The notes under the pieces: model-generated
Seen by the model: only the letters and a program-made list of their open reading frames with translations
Told to the model about the DNA's origin: nothing
Databases searched by the model: none
Origin: Synechococcus sp. UW140
Lineage (GTDB): Bacteria; Cyanobacteriota; Cyanobacteriia; PCC-6307; Cyanobiaceae
Length of the DNA stretch: 59,940 nucleotides
Direction of reading: 5' to 3'
Assembly: GCA_945875915.1 (NCBI GenBank)
Contig: CAMCMT010000014.1
Coordinates: forward strand, 1-59,940
Program-made: the position numbers and the translations under genes
In this document: piece by piece, positions 18,145 through 28,158 of the stretch
Numbering within the stretch: position 1 is the stretch's first letter
Layout: each line of letters begins with the position of its first letter

Positions 18145-21018
18145 GTGGCTGCGGAAGCCCCCCAGCAGCTTTCGCCCGTGCCAGGCCCCGGTTTATCCGA
18201 AACAGCCCTGCAGGGCAACCTGTTTGGGGCCCCCGAAGAGCCCAAGCCGGCGGCCCGGCTGGCCCGGCCCGGGGCCCTGGCCGATCCCGGCGAACTTGAC
18301 GATGCCGCCCTCGAGGCCGATGCCAGTAGCCGGCCCCGGCGGCGGCGCCAAACCAAGGCAGGGGCGGCTGGTCCCGATCCGACGGGTCCCACCCCTACGG
18401 AACCAGCCCCCGCCGGACTTGCCACACCCGATCCAGGCCCCCCGGATGGAGCCCCCGCTGAGTTGCCAGACCCAGCCAGCGAAAGCAAGCCCCCAACGGC
18501 TGCGCCCCCCGACAGCGACCTGCCCCCTTGGCACCACCATTCCCTGGTGGATCCCCAGCAGCTGCCGCCGATGCTGCGCCACTACGTGGAGCTCAAGGCC
18601 GCCCATCCCGAGCGGCTGTTGCTCTACCGGCTCGGCGATTTTTTCGAATGCTTCTTTGAAGACGCGATCACCCTCTCCCAACTGCTGGAGCTCACCCTCA
18701 CGGGCAAGGAGGCGGGCAAGGCCCACGGGCGGGTGCCGATGGCGGGCATTCCCCACCACGCGGCCGAGCGCTACTGCGGCGACCTGGTGCGCCGCGGCTT
18801 GTCTGTCGCCCTTTGCGACCAGCTCGAAGCCACCGCCGCCAAGGGAGCCCTGCTCAAGCGCGACATCACCCGGGTGCTCACCCCCGGCACGGTGATCGAG
18901 GAGGGGATGCTCTCGGCGCGGCGCAACAACTGGCTCTGCGGAGTCGTGGTGGAGGGCAGCCGTTGGGGCCTGGCGGTGGCGGACGTCAGCACCGGCGAAT
19001 TCCGGGTCACCGAGCGCCAGGGCAGCGACCTGCTGCACCAGGAGCTGCTGCAACTGGACGCCGCCGAAGTGGTCTGGGCCGGCGAGGGGAACCGCCCCGG
19101 CTGGTGTGCCGAAAACCTGCGGCTAACGCCCTCGGCCCTCACCCCCTTCGCCGGGCCTGAGGCCAGGGCTTGCCTGCTTAAGCGCTTCAAGCTGGCCAGT
19201 CTGGCGGGCCTGGGCCTGGCCGACCTGCCCCTGGGCCAGCGGGCCGCTGGCGGGCTGCTGCGCTATCTCGACGACACCCAGCCGGGCGCCGCCATCCCCC
19301 TGGACCTGCCCACCACCTGGCATGCAGGCGACCAGCTGGTGCTCGATGCCCAAACCCGCCGCAACCTGGAACTCACCCGCACCCAGCTAGGCGGGGGCGT
19401 ACAGGGGTCCCTGCTGTGGGCCCTCGATCGCACCGTCACGGCCATGGGCGGCCGCTGCCTGCGCCGCTGGATCGAGGCGCCCCTGGTCGATCGGGCCGCC
19501 ATCGGCGCCCGCCAGGACGGGGTGAGCGAACTGGTGAACCAACGCCCCCTGCGCCAGGCCCTGCGCCGGCTGCTGAGGCCCATGGGCGACCTGGAACGGC
19601 TCGCAGGTCGGGCAGGGGCGGGCAGCGCCTCCGCCCGGGACTTAGTGGCCGTGGCCGATGGGCTCGAACGACTGCCCCAGCTGGCCTCCCTGCTAGGGCA
19701 GGCCAGCAGCCCGCCCCTGGCAGCCCTTGCCAGGCCCTGGCCTGAGCTGGCCGAACTGGCGGCCCTGGTCCGCCACCACCTGGTGAATACGCCGCCCCTG
19801 GCCCTCACCGAGGGAGGCCTGATCCACGACGGCGTCGACAGCCGCCTCGATGGCCTGCGCAACCAGCTCGATGACCAGGACGCCTGGCTGGCCGAGCAGG
19901 AAGCCCAAGAGCGCCGCGCCAGCGGCATCGCCAACCTGCGCCTGCAGTACCACCGCACCTTCGGCTACTTCCTCTCGGTGAGCCGCGCCAAGGCAGCCGC
20001 CGTGCCGGAGCACTGGATCCGCCGCCAAACGCTCGCCAACGAGGAGCGCTTCGTCACCCCCGAGCTCAAGGGCCGCGAAGGCCGGATCCTGCAGCTCAAG
20101 GCCCGCGCCGCCCAGCGGGAATTCGAGCTGTTCAGCGAGCTGCGCAGCCAGGTGGGCGCCGAGGCCACGCCGATCCGGGCCGCGGCCCGGCTGGTGGCCG
20201 ACCTCGATGCCCTCGCCTCCCTGGCCGAGGTGGCCGCCACCGGCGGCTATTGCCGGCCCGAGATCACGGCCGGGCGCGAGCTGCTGATCGAAGCCGGCCG
20301 CCATCCGGTGGTGGAGCAGCTGCTTGTCGAAAGCCCGTTTACCGCCAATGGCATTGCCCTGGGCGGCGGCCCGGCGCCGATCGGCCGCCCCGACCAGGAC
20401 GGCAGCCCCCCGGACCTGCTCGTGCTCACGGGCCCCAACGCCAGTGGCAAAAGCTGCTACCTGCGCCAAACGGGGCTGCTGCAACTCATGGCCCAGATGG
20501 GCAGCTGGATTCCGGCCCGCTCCGCCCAGCTCGGCCTCGCCGATCGCATCTTCACCCGCGTCGGTGCCGGCGACGACCTGGCCAGCGGCCAGTCCACCTT
20601 CATGGTGGAAATGGCCGAAACGGCCAACATCCTTCACCACGCCAGCAGCCGCTCCCTGGTGTTGCTCGATGAGATCGGCCGCGGCACGGCCACCTTCGAT
20701 GGCCTTTCGATCGCCTGGGCCGTGGCCGAACACCTGGCCGTTGAGATCCAGGCCCGCAGTGTGTTTGCCACCCACTACCACGAGCTCAATGAACTCGCCG
20801 AGCTGCACGCCAACGTGGCCAATGTGCAGGTGCTAGTCGAGGAAACGGGCGACGACCTGCTGTTCCTACACCGGGTCGTGGCCGGAGGCGCCAGCCGCAG
20901 CTACGGCATCGAAGCCGCCCGCCTGGCCGGGGTGCCGGCGGCAGTCGTGCTGCGGGCCCGCCAGGTGCTGGGACGGATCGAAGCCAACAGCCATGTGGCG
21001 GTGGGGTTGCAGCCCTAG
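18145..21018 (+). CDS. mutS: DNA mismatch repair protein MutS
   Basis: MutS recognises mispairs and starts mismatch repair. Visible parts are domain I with the mismatch-reading Phe-x-Glu ([16 protein letters not shown]), the lever and clamp helices, and the ATPase: [13 protein letters not shown] (Walker A about residue 763), [34 protein letters not shown] and ATHYHEL. The first about 130 residues are a Pro/Ala-rich extension absent from E. coli MutS. It contains LQGNLFG, which fits the QxxLF sliding-clamp motif. The C terminus ends soon after the ATPase, so the tetramerisation tail is missing. The start is taken at GTG 18145; the frame is open further upstream to 17968. Confidence 0.93.
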   Translation: MAAEAPQQLSPVPGPGLSETALQGNLFGAPEEPKPAARLARPGALADPGELDDAALEADASSRPRRRRQTKAGAAGPDPTGPTPTEPAPAGLATPDPGPPDGAPAELPDPASESKPPTAAPPDSDLPPWHHHSLVDPQQLPPMLRHYVELKAAHPERLLLYRLGDFFECFFEDAITLSQLLELTLTGKEAGKAHGRVPMAGIPHHAAERYCGDLVRRGLSVALCDQLEATAAKGALLKRDITRVLTPGTVIEEGMLSARRNNWLCGVVVEGSRWGLAVADVSTGEFRVTERQGSDLLHQELLQLDAAEVVWAGEGNRPGWCAENLRLTPSALTPFAGPEARACLLKRFKLASLAGLGLADLPLGQRAAGGLLRYLDDTQPGAAIPLDLPTTWHAGDQLVLDAQTRRNLELTRTQLGGGVQGSLLWALDRTVTAMGGRCLRRWIEAPLVDRAAIGARQDGVSELVNQRPLRQALRRLLRPMGDLERLAGRAGAGSASARDLVAVADGLERLPQLASLLGQASSPPLAALARPWPELAELAALVRHHLVNTPPLALTEGGLIHDGVDSRLDGLRNQLDDQDAWLAEQEAQERRASGIANLRLQYHRTFGYFLSVSRAKAAAVPEHWIRRQTLANEERFVTPELKGREGRILQLKARAAQREFELFSELRSQVGAEATPIRAAARLVADLDALASLAEVAATGGYCRPEITAGRELLIEAGRHPVVEQLLVESPFTANGIALGGGPAPIGRPDQDGSPPDLLVLTGPNASGKSCYLRQTGLLQLMAQMGSWIPARSAQLGLADRIFTRVGAGDDLASGQSTFMVEMAETANILHHASSRSLVLLDEIGRGTATFDGLSIAWAVAEHLAVEIQARSVFATHYHELNELAELHANVANVQVLVEETGDDLLFLHRVVAGGASRSYGIEAARLAGVPAAVVLRARQVLGRIEANSHVAVGLQP

Positions 21019-21076
21019 GCGCTCGGGCCCAAGCCGCAGGCGGGCGGGAGCCAGTTGCTGGAGCCGGATGCCTGCC

Positions 21077-21730
21077 TCACCGGGGCTGATCGAGCCAGGC
21101 CCGCCGCAGCAGGGCATTGGCCGCCGCGGCCACCAGGGCCGCCCCGCCCCGGCTGCCATCGAGCCGGATCTGGGCCAGGCCGCTGGCGGCCAGGTGGCGC
21201 TTGCTCTCGGCCACGCCGACGAAGCCCACGGGCATGCCAATCACCAGGGCCGGCGGCGGCCCCTGCTGGGCCAGCTCCAGCAACTGCTCTAGGGCCGTGG
21301 GGGCGCTGCCAATCAGCACCACGGCACCGGGGTGGAGCTCCAGGGCGGCCGCCATGCCCAGGGCCGTGCGGGTGCCACCCACCGGGGCCCGCTGGGGCGC
21401 CCAATCGAGCACGCTGCGCACCGGATTGGCGAAGGTGCGCCGGGCCATCGGCTGCACCGCCGCCGCCGCCATGGCCGTGTCGGTGAGGATCACGGCGCCG
21501 GCCGCCAGGGCCGCCATGCCCTGGGCGCAGGCCCCAGCGGACCAGTGCAGATCAGTGGCGAGGCTGAGGTCGCCGCCGCTGTGGATCACCCGTTCAACCA
21601 GGTCCTGCTCGGCGGGATCGAAGTCGGTGGGCCCCAGCCAGCCGCGGATACGCCGCACGCTTTCGCTGAAGATCGGATGGTCAAAGGGCGCCGCAGCCGG
21701 GATCTCGCTAATGGTCTCGCCGACGCCCAC
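21077..21730 (-). CDS. cobH: Precorrin-8X methylmutase
   Basis: CobH/CbiC moves the C11 methyl group to C12 to form hydrogenobyrinate or cobyrinate in corrin-ring synthesis. The roughly 217-residue protein has FDHPIFSESVRRI, ERVIHSGGDLSLATDLHW with the conserved His, ILTDTAMAAAAV, and ALVIGMPVGFVGVAESKRHL, all diagnostic. GTG 21730 is chosen; TTG 21754 would add eight residues. It is convergent with mutS and divergent from holA. A second corrin gene, cbiD, lies about 32 kb away. Confidence 0.93.
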   Translation of the reverse strand: MGVGETISEIPAAAPFDHPIFSESVRRIRGWLGPTDFDPAEQDLVERVIHSGGDLSLATDLHWSAGACAQGMAALAAGAVILTDTAMAAAAVQPMARRTFANPVRSVLDWAPQRAPVGGTRTALGMAAALELHPGAVVLIGSAPTALEQLLELAQQGPPPALVIGMPVGFVGVAESKRHLAASGLAQIRLDGSRGGAALVAAAANALLRRAWLDQPR

Positions 21731-21794
21731 TCCACACCCTGAGACAACCCACAATTGAGCTTACGAATGGGCTCCCGCAGCCAGGAGCGCGCCG

Positions 21795-22781
21795 ATGCCG
21801 ATCCATCTCTTCTGGGGGGATGACGAAGCGGCCCGCAACCGGGCCGTGGACGCCCTGATCCAGCAGGTCTGCGACCCGAGCTGGCAGACCATCAACCTCA
21901 CCCGCCTCGATGGCAACGACCAGGGCCAGGCGGCCCAGGCCCTGGCCGAGGCGCGCACGCCGCCCCTGGGGGCAGGCGACCGGGTCGTGTTGCTGCAGCG
22001 CAGCCCCTTCTGCAACCAGTGCCCGGCCGACCTGGCCAGCCAGCTGGAGGCGGCCCTAGGCCAGATCCCCGACCACTGCCACCTGGTGCTGGTCAATGGC
22101 GCCAAGCCAGATGCGCGCCTGCGCACCACCAAGGCGCTCAAGGGCGTGGCCGAGGAACGCAGCTTCAACCTGCCGGCGGTCTGGGACGGGGCCGGCCAGG
22201 TGGAGCTGGTGAGTCGCACGGCCCGGGAGATGGGGCTGGCCGTGGAGCCAGCGGCAGCCTTGGCCTTGGCCGAGGCGATCGGCAGCGACAGTGCCCGCCT
22301 GGCCAGCGAACTGGAGAAGCTCTCGCTCTATGCCGGCACCGGCAAAGCCGGCGGCCCTGGCGCCCCGATCACGGCCGCCGCCGTGGCCGCCCTAATCGGC
22401 AGCCACGCCACCTCCAGCCTGCAGGTGGGCGATGCCCTGCTGGCTGGCCAGAGTGCCGAAGCGATCGCCCTGGTGGATCAGCTGCTGGAGGTCAACGAGC
22501 CGGCCCTGCGGATCGTGGCGGCCCTCAGCAGCCAAATCCGGGGCTGGCTCTGGGTCAGCCTGCTCGATGCCCAAGGGGAACAGGACGTAGCCGTGATTGC
22601 CAAGGCGGCCGGGATCGGCAACCCCAAACGCATTTATGTGATGCGCAAACAGATCCGCGGCCGCCCACCGGGCCGCTTCCTACGCCTGCTGGGCCAGCTG
22701 CTGGAGGTGGAGGCGGCCCTGAAACGGGGCATTGACCCGGGCGATGCCTTCCGCGATGGCTTTTTGCTGGCTGGACCCTGA
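21795..22781 (+). CDS. holA: DNA polymerase III subunit delta
   Basis: HolA opens the sliding clamp as part of the clamp loader. The 328-residue protein has the low-conservation delta fold: an N-terminal Rossmann-like part (IHLFWGDDEAARNRAVDALI, GDRVVLLQRSPFCNQCPADL), then the helical lid (RLASELEKLSLYAG, GDALLAGQSAEAIALVDQLL, LRIVAALSSQIRGWLWV). The second clamp-loader gene of the window is dnaX near 39 kb. No conserved Walker motif is present, as expected for delta. Confidence 0.9.
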   Translation: MPIHLFWGDDEAARNRAVDALIQQVCDPSWQTINLTRLDGNDQGQAAQALAEARTPPLGAGDRVVLLQRSPFCNQCPADLASQLEAALGQIPDHCHLVLVNGAKPDARLRTTKALKGVAEERSFNLPAVWDGAGQVELVSRTAREMGLAVEPAAALALAEAIGSDSARLASELEKLSLYAGTGKAGGPGAPITAAAVAALIGSHATSSLQVGDALLAGQSAEAIALVDQLLEVNEPALRIVAALSSQIRGWLWVSLLDAQGEQDVAVIAKAAGIGNPKRIYVMRKQIRGRPPGRFLRLLGQLLEVEAALKRGIDPGDAFRDGFLLAGP

Positions 22782-22790
22782 TCGGCTTCC

Positions 22791-22823
22791 TGGGCCCACG
22801 AACCCCAAGGCCCGGAGGGCCCA
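22791..22823. terminator. Hairpin between convergent holA and the DUF6165 gene
   Basis: TGGGCCC at 22791-22797 and its complement GGGCCCA at 22817-22823 can form a 7-bp stem between the stops of two convergent genes. It is a candidate bidirectional transcription end, although no T tract follows and the loop is about 19 bases. Confidence 0.3.
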
Positions 22824-22831
22824 AGCCACCC

Positions 22832-23290
22832 TTAATAGGCGGCGTAACTCTTTTCTTCCACCAGCTGGGAGCCGCAGATCTGGTTGATCAGGGCCTTGAG
22901 GGCGGCCCGCCTGTCGTTGGTGCGATACACCGCCCGAGCCAGCTCCACAAAGCCAGGACCGAAATCGCCAGCCCGCTCACAATCGCGGATGCGATCTTCA
23001 ATGTGCCAAAGCTCACCGTTGACAGCCACGAGCTCGGCCGTAGCTGCCGCCAGGCCCGCCAGGCCGGCGGCTGGCTCGACACCCACAAGACCATCAGCAC
23101 TAACGTTTTCAACCTCCCCAGGAAGCGCCCGAGCGACCAGCCCGGCCCCGGCTGCCACCGCCTCTAGGGCAGCCAGCTCGACGGCCACGTTGGCCCGCTT
23201 GGCGGGATCGGCGATCCTCCTGGCCTTGATCTGCAGGATCGTGAGCTTGTCGAGCAATTCTCCCGCTGAGACGGGCACCAGCAGCTCCAT
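22832..23290 (-). CDS. DUF6165 family protein
   Basis: This 152-residue protein begins MELLVPVSAGELLDKLTILQ and is rich in charged helices, with NGELWHIEDRIRDCE in the middle and YRTNDRRAALKALINQ near the end. This arrangement matches the small DUF6165 family, often found beside glycosyltransferase and polysaccharide genes in other bacteria. The function is not known. Here it lies alone between convergent holA and divergent lysC. Confidence 0.75.
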   Translation of the reverse strand: MELLVPVSAGELLDKLTILQIKARRIADPAKRANVAVELAALEAVAAGAGLVARALPGEVENVSADGLVGVEPAAGLAGLAAATAELVAVNGELWHIEDRIRDCERAGDFGPGFVELARAVYRTNDRRAALKALINQICGSQLVEEKSYAAY

Positions 23291-23360
23291 CGCCAGGCTC
23301 GATCCAGGGATCCCAGGCTAGGGGTCGATAATCGGTCCATCACGCACAGCAACATCGGGA

Positions 23361-25172
23361 ATGGGCCTGCTGGTTCAGAAGTTCGGCGGCACCTCGCTCG
23401 CGGATGTGGAACGGATCCAGGCGGTGGCCGAACGCATCGCCGCCAGCCGCGAGGCCGGCCATGACCTGGTGGTCGTGGTCTCGGCCATGGGCCACACCAC
23501 CGACGACCTCACCAGCCTGGCCCGCGCCATCAGCAGCGACCCGCCCCGGCGGGAAATGGACATGCTGCTGGCCACCGGCGAACAGGTGTCGATCGCCCTG
23601 CTAGCCATGGCCCTACATGCCCTGGGGGTGCCGGCGGTCTCGATGACCGGGCCCCAGGTGGGCATCGTCACCGAATCGACCCACGGCCGCGCCCGCATCC
23701 TCGAGGTGCGCACCGAACGGCTGCAGCGCCACCTCGACAACGGCCTGGTGGTGGTGGTGGCGGGCTTCCAAGGCACCAGCAGCGGCCACGCCGGCACCCC
23801 TGAGATCACCACCCTGGGCCGGGGCGGCTCCGATACCTCGGCCGTGGCCCTGGCCGCGGCCCTGGGGGCCGAGGCCTGCGAGATCTACACCGATGTGCCG
23901 GGGGTGCTCACCACCGACCCCCGCAAGGTGGCCGATGCCCAGCTGATGACCACGATCAGCTGCAACGAGATGCTGGAACTGGCCAGCCTCGGGGCCGCCG
24001 TGCTGCACCCCCGGGCGGTCGAAATCGCCCGCAACTACGGCGTGCCCCTGGTGGTGCGCTCCAGCTGGAGCGACGCCCCCGGCACCCTGCTCACCAGCGA
24101 TGGCGGCAGCCGCCGCCCCGGCCACACGGGCCTGGAGCTAAGCCGGCCGGTGGATGGGGCCGAACTGGAGGAGCACCAGGCCGTGCTGGCCCTGTCCCAT
24201 GTGCCCGACCAACCGGGCGTGGCGGCTCGCTTGTTCGAGGCCCTCTCCGCCGCCGGTCTCAATGTGGATCTGATCGTGCAGGCCACCCATGAGGGAGCCA
24301 GCAACGACATCGCCTTCACCCTGGCCGAAACGGAAATGGAGCGGGCCCGCAGCGTTTGCCAGGAGCTCCTGGCGGCCATGGGGGCCGACCAAGCCACGCT
24401 TACGGCCGAGGCCGGCATGGCCAAACTCAGTATTTCGGGCGCTGGCATCCTGGGCCGCCCCGGGGTAGCCGCACGCCTGTTCGACATCCTGGCCAAGGCC
24501 AGCATCAACCTGCGCCTGATCGCCACCAGCGAGGTAAAGGTGAGCTGCCTGATGGCGGGGCACCAGGGCCACAAGGCCCTACAGGCGGCGGCCCAGGCCT
24601 TCGAATTGGCCGAGCTGCAGCTGCAGCTCAACCCGAGCCCGGCGGGCCTGGACGAACCGGCAGTGCGCGGCGTCGCCCTCGACCGGGACCAGGCCCAGGT
24701 GGCGGTCCATCGCATTCCCGACCGGCCCGGCAGCGCCGCCTCCGTCTGCAGGGCCCTGGCCGATGCGGGCCTCTGCCTTGATGCGATTGTCCAGTCGGAG
24801 CGCACCCACGGCAGGGGCGACCAGCTCAGCCGCGACATGGGCTTCACCCTGCGCCGCGACGACCTGGCCCGGGCCCAGGCAGCCCTACAGCCCCTGCTGG
24901 CCCAGTGGCCCGAAGCGCGCTTTGAGCAGGGCATGGCCATCGCCCGGGTGAGCGCGGTGGGGGCGGGCATGCCCTCTACCCCCGGCACGGCCGCCCGCAT
25001 GTTCCGCTGCCTGGCCGAGGCCGGCATCAATATCGAAATGATCGCCACCAGCGAAATCCGCACCAGCTGCGTCGTCGCCGAAGCCGACGGGGTGGCGGCC
25101 CTTCAAGCCGTGCATGGCGCCTTCGGCCTGGGCGGTGCGGCCGTTCACAAGGCCGAAGGCACCGAGGCTTGA
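23361..25172 (+). CDS. lysC: Aspartate kinase (with duplicated ACT regions)
   Basis: LysC phosphorylates aspartate, the entry to lysine, threonine and methionine synthesis. The kinase domain (about residues 1-250) has [31 protein letters not shown] and [15 protein letters not shown]. The remaining 350 residues contain four ACT units in two pairs, starting at [59 protein letters not shown] and [20 protein letters not shown]. The cyanobacterial enzyme commonly has this doubled form; it is 603 residues rather than about 400. ACT domains bind lysine or threonine for feedback control. Its products feed asd and dapA near 33 kb. Confidence 0.95.
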   Translation: MGLLVQKFGGTSLADVERIQAVAERIAASREAGHDLVVVVSAMGHTTDDLTSLARAISSDPPRREMDMLLATGEQVSIALLAMALHALGVPAVSMTGPQVGIVTESTHGRARILEVRTERLQRHLDNGLVVVVAGFQGTSSGHAGTPEITTLGRGGSDTSAVALAAALGAEACEIYTDVPGVLTTDPRKVADAQLMTTISCNEMLELASLGAAVLHPRAVEIARNYGVPLVVRSSWSDAPGTLLTSDGGSRRPGHTGLELSRPVDGAELEEHQAVLALSHVPDQPGVAARLFEALSAAGLNVDLIVQATHEGASNDIAFTLAETEMERARSVCQELLAAMGADQATLTAEAGMAKLSISGAGILGRPGVAARLFDILAKASINLRLIATSEVKVSCLMAGHQGHKALQAAAQAFELAELQLQLNPSPAGLDEPAVRGVALDRDQAQVAVHRIPDRPGSAASVCRALADAGLCLDAIVQSERTHGRGDQLSRDMGFTLRRDDLARAQAALQPLLAQWPEARFEQGMAIARVSAVGAGMPSTPGTAARMFRCLAEAGINIEMIATSEIRTSCVVAEADGVAALQAVHGAFGLGGAAVHKAEGTEA

Positions 25173-25185
25173 AGCGCAAACGGAA

Positions 25186-25202
25186 GGGGTCTTAGCGACC
25201 CC
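25186..25202. terminator. Perfect hairpin between convergent lysC and uvrB
   Basis: GGGGTC, the 5-base loop TTAGC, and GACCCC form a perfect 6-bp stem in the 33-base gap between the two stop codons. It is well placed as a bidirectional terminator. There is no T tract on either strand. Confidence 0.5.
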
Positions 25203-25205
25203 GGT

Positions 25206-27212
25206 TCAGGCCTTGCCCACCAGTTTCTGGCGCAGGGTCTTGATGCGGTCGCGCAGGGTGGCGGCCCGTTCGTATTCGAGATTTTTAGCGGCTTCCTTCA
25301 TGCGCTCTTCGAGCTGGGTGATCAGCTCCGGCAGGGATTCGAGCGACACTTCGTTGTGTACGGCCTGGTCGGTAGCCTCCTCCAGCTGCTCATCATTGAG
25401 CCGGCGCGACACCTCCAGAAAGGCAAGAATCGAATTGCCGGCCCGCTTGCCGGCCGGCGTGGGCGTGATGCCATGTTCGACGTTGTAGGCGTGCTGAATG
25501 GCGCGGCGCCGCTCCGTTTCCGAGATCGCCTTGGCCATCGAATCGGTGAGGTTGTCGGCATAGAGCAGGGCTTTGCCTTCGATGTGTCGGGCCGCCCGAC
25601 CAATCGTCTGGATCAAGGAGCGCTCCGCCCGCAGGAAGCCCTCCTTATCGGCATCGAGAATCGCCACCAGCGACACCTCAGGCAGGTCCAATCCTTCCCG
25701 CAGCAGGTTGACACCCACGAGCACGTCGTATTCGCCATTGCGCAGATCCTGGATGATCTCGATCCGCTCAATCGAATGAATTTCGGAGTGGAGATAGCGC
25801 ACCTTCACGCCATTTTCAGCCAGGTAGTCGGAGAGGTCCTCGGCCATGCGCTTGGTCAAGGTGGTGATCAGCACCCGTTCATTTTTATCGGCCCGCACTC
25901 GAATTTCGCCGAGCAGGTCATCCACCTGGCCCTCGGTTGGACGCACCTCAACGATCGGATCGAGCACTCCGGTTGGGCGGATCACCTGCTCTACGATCTG
26001 GCCCTTGCTCTGGGCCATTTCCCAGGTGCCAGGGGTAGCGCTGACAAAGATCGTCTGCTGGGCCTTTTCCCAGAACTCATCGCCCTTGAGCGGCCGGTTA
26101 TCGGCGGCCGAGGGCAGGCGGAAGCCGTGCTCAATGAGCACCCGCTTGCGCGATTGGTCGCCGTTGTACATGGCCTGTAGCTGGGAACAGGTGACATGGC
26201 TTTCATCAACCACCAGTAGCCAATCCTTAGGGAAATAATCAATTAGGCATTCGGGCGGGGTGCCGGCGGGCCGGCCAGCCAGGTGGCGGGCGTAGTTTTC
26301 AACGCCATTGCAATAGCCCACCTGCTCGAGCATCTCCAGGTCGTAGGTGGTGCGCTGCTCCAGCCTCTGGGCCTCCAACAGGCGCCCTTCCCGGTTGAGC
26401 AGGTCAAGGCGGTCATGCAACTCACCGCGAATTTCGGCAATCGCCCCCTCCAGACGCTCCTTCGGGGTCACAAAGTGCTTGGCGGGGTAGATGTTGATCG
26501 TGTCAAGGCTTTGCAGGATCTCGCCGGTGGTGGGTTCGACATAGCGAATCGCTTCGATCTCATCGCCAAACAATTCAATCCGCACCAGGCGATCCTCATA
26601 GGCCGGTCCGATTTCAAGCACATCGCCACGCACCCTGAAACGGCCCCGCGAGATTTCCAGATCGTTGCGGGAATATTGATTATTAACAAGTTCCCGCAGG
26701 GAGCCCCGCAGGTCCAGGGTTTCACCCACCTGGAACTTCACCGCCGCCTTAAGGTATTCCGAGGGAATGCCCAGACCGTAGATGCAGCTGATCGAGGCCA
26801 CAACGATCACATCGGAGCGCTCAAACAAAGAGCGCGTGGCCGAGTGGCGCAGCATGTCGATCTCTTCGTTGATCGAGGCGGTCTTGGCGATGTAGGTATC
26901 CGAGACCGCTACATAGGCCTCCGGCTGGTAATAGTCGTAGTAGGAGATGAAATATTCAACGGCATTGTTGGGGAAAAATTCCCGCAACTCATTGCAAAGC
27001 TGGGCCGCCAGGGTCTTGTTGTGGGCTAGTACCAAGGTGGGACGGCCCGTGCGGGCGATCACATTGGCGATCGAAAAGGTTTTGCCGGTGCCGGTGGCGC
27101 CCAGCAGGGTCTGGTAGCGCTCGCCGCCATCGACACCGCGAACCATGGCCTCAATGGCCGTGGGCTGGTCGCCTTTGGGTTCGTAGGGGGCGTGGAGCTC
27201 GAAGTAGGCCAT
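25206..27212 (-). CDS. uvrB: UvrABC excinuclease subunit B
   Basis: UvrB is the damage-verifying helicase of nucleotide excision repair. The 668-residue protein shows Walker [10 protein letters not shown] (about residues 38-46), the beta-hairpin region [15 protein letters not shown] that clamps [32 protein letters not shown], and [19 protein letters not shown]. The C-terminal UVR motif ([20 protein letters not shown]) contacts UvrC. ATG 27212 ([12 protein letters not shown]) is the likely start, with an in-frame start six codons upstream. Confidence 0.97.
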   Translation of the reverse strand: MAYFELHAPYEPKGDQPTAIEAMVRGVDGGERYQTLLGATGTGKTFSIANVIARTGRPTLVLAHNKTLAAQLCNELREFFPNNAVEYFISYYDYYQPEAYVAVSDTYIAKTASINEEIDMLRHSATRSLFERSDVIVVASISCIYGLGIPSEYLKAAVKFQVGETLDLRGSLRELVNNQYSRNDLEISRGRFRVRGDVLEIGPAYEDRLVRIELFGDEIEAIRYVEPTTGEILQSLDTINIYPAKHFVTPKERLEGAIAEIRGELHDRLDLLNREGRLLEAQRLEQRTTYDLEMLEQVGYCNGVENYARHLAGRPAGTPPECLIDYFPKDWLLVVDESHVTCSQLQAMYNGDQSRKRVLIEHGFRLPSAADNRPLKGDEFWEKAQQTIFVSATPGTWEMAQSKGQIVEQVIRPTGVLDPIVEVRPTEGQVDDLLGEIRVRADKNERVLITTLTKRMAEDLSDYLAENGVKVRYLHSEIHSIERIEIIQDLRNGEYDVLVGVNLLREGLDLPEVSLVAILDADKEGFLRAERSLIQTIGRAARHIEGKALLYADNLTDSMAKAISETERRRAIQHAYNVEHGITPTPAGKRAGNSILAFLEVSRRLNDEQLEEATDQAVHNEVSLESLPELITQLEERMKEAAKNLEYERAATLRDRIKTLRQKLVGKA

Positions 27213-27325
27213 CGCATCATTCTCAGCCAAACAGGGCCAGGCCAGGGGTGGTCCACCGACCCAGAACAGACGTCAAACCCGCCGGGAGCTCCCAAAAGGA
27301 CCCCGGACGGGCCTGACTCATTTAC

Positions 27326-27370
27326 CTAGGGCAGGCAGAACGGGCGACTAGGGCAGGCAGAACGGGGCGA
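27326..27370. repeat. Two-copy tandem direct repeat (22/23 bp) upstream of uvrB
   Basis: A 22-base unit beginning CTAGGGCAGGCAGAAC at 27326-27347 is repeated immediately at 27348-27370 with one extra G. The pair sits in the 167-base gap between uvrB and the ycf23-like gene, and the second copy runs into a HIP1 octamer at 27367. It may be a recent slippage duplication or a pair of protein-binding sites. Confidence 0.8.
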
Positions 27371-27379
27371 TCGCCGCGC

Positions 27380-28141
27380 TCAGGACTGGGCCGAAACGGC
27401 GGCGCCGCTGCCCAGGGCCTCCCGCAGGCTGCGTACCACGGCCACCATGGCCAGCTCATCGCCGAGGCGATTGACAGCCGAACCCACGCCAACGCCGCTG
27501 GCGCCGGCAGCGATCGCCAGGGGCAGGGTCACGGCCGAGAGGCCGGAGGCGCAGAGCACGGGCACGGAGACGGCGCGGCTGATCGCGTGGGCGGCGGCCA
27601 GGGTGGGGGCGGCCTTCTCAATCAGGCCGAGGCTGCCGGCACTGAAGGGCCGGGCGCTGGTGCCGCCCTCGGTCTGGATCAGGTCGGCTCCGGCTTCCAC
27701 CAGATCAATCGCGAGCTGCTCCTGCTGGTCGAGGGGCAGCACGTGGGGCACGGTGACCGACAGCACCACCTCGCTCAGCAGGGCCCGGGTGCGGCGGGTG
27801 AGCTCCAGGACCTCAGCGGCATCAAAGAGGCGCCCAAGGGGATAGAAGGCGTCGTAGTTGCCGATCTCGACCAGGGCGGCGCCGGCGGCCACGGCGGCGG
27901 GGAACAGCTCGGGATCCACCGCCGAGACGCAGATCGGCAGGCCGGACACGGCAGTGGCACGGCGTACCAGCTCGGGATCACAGGCCAGATCGATCAGGTC
28001 GGCGCCACCGAGACCGGCGGCGCGGCTGATGCGCTCCACCGAGGCGACATCAAAATTGGTGAGGCCGGCGATCACCTTGAGCAGGCGCCGCGAGGCCAGG
28101 GCTTGCTGCAGTTGAAGCGGCAGGCTGGACAGACGGGACAT
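27380..28141 (-). CDS. DUF561 (Ycf23-like) TIM-barrel protein
   Basis: This 253-residue protein matches the cyanobacterial and plastid Ycf23/DUF561 family, a TIM-barrel resembling indole-glycerol-phosphate or thiazole synthases but of unassigned reaction. Characteristic parts are LLKVIAGLTNFDVASVERIS, DLACDPELV, PICVSAVDPELF, VEIGNYDAFYPLGR and LIQTEGGTSA, ending with VLCASGLSAVTLPLAIAAGA and GVGVGSAVNRL, which resembles a phosphate-binding loop. The ATG at 28141 is 17 bases from the divergent tilS start. A longer N-terminal frame to 28315 overlaps tilS and is rejected. Confidence 0.87.
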   Translation of the reverse strand: MSRLSSLPLQLQQALASRRLLKVIAGLTNFDVASVERISRAAGLGGADLIDLACDPELVRRATAVSGLPICVSAVDPELFPAAVAAGAALVEIGNYDAFYPLGRLFDAAEVLELTRRTRALLSEVVLSVTVPHVLPLDQQEQLAIDLVEAGADLIQTEGGTSARPFSAGSLGLIEKAAPTLAAAHAISRAVSVPVLCASGLSAVTLPLAIAAGASGVGVGSAVNRLGDELAMVAVVRSLREALGSGAAVSAQS

Positions 28142-28158
28142 GGGCGGCCGGACAGCGA

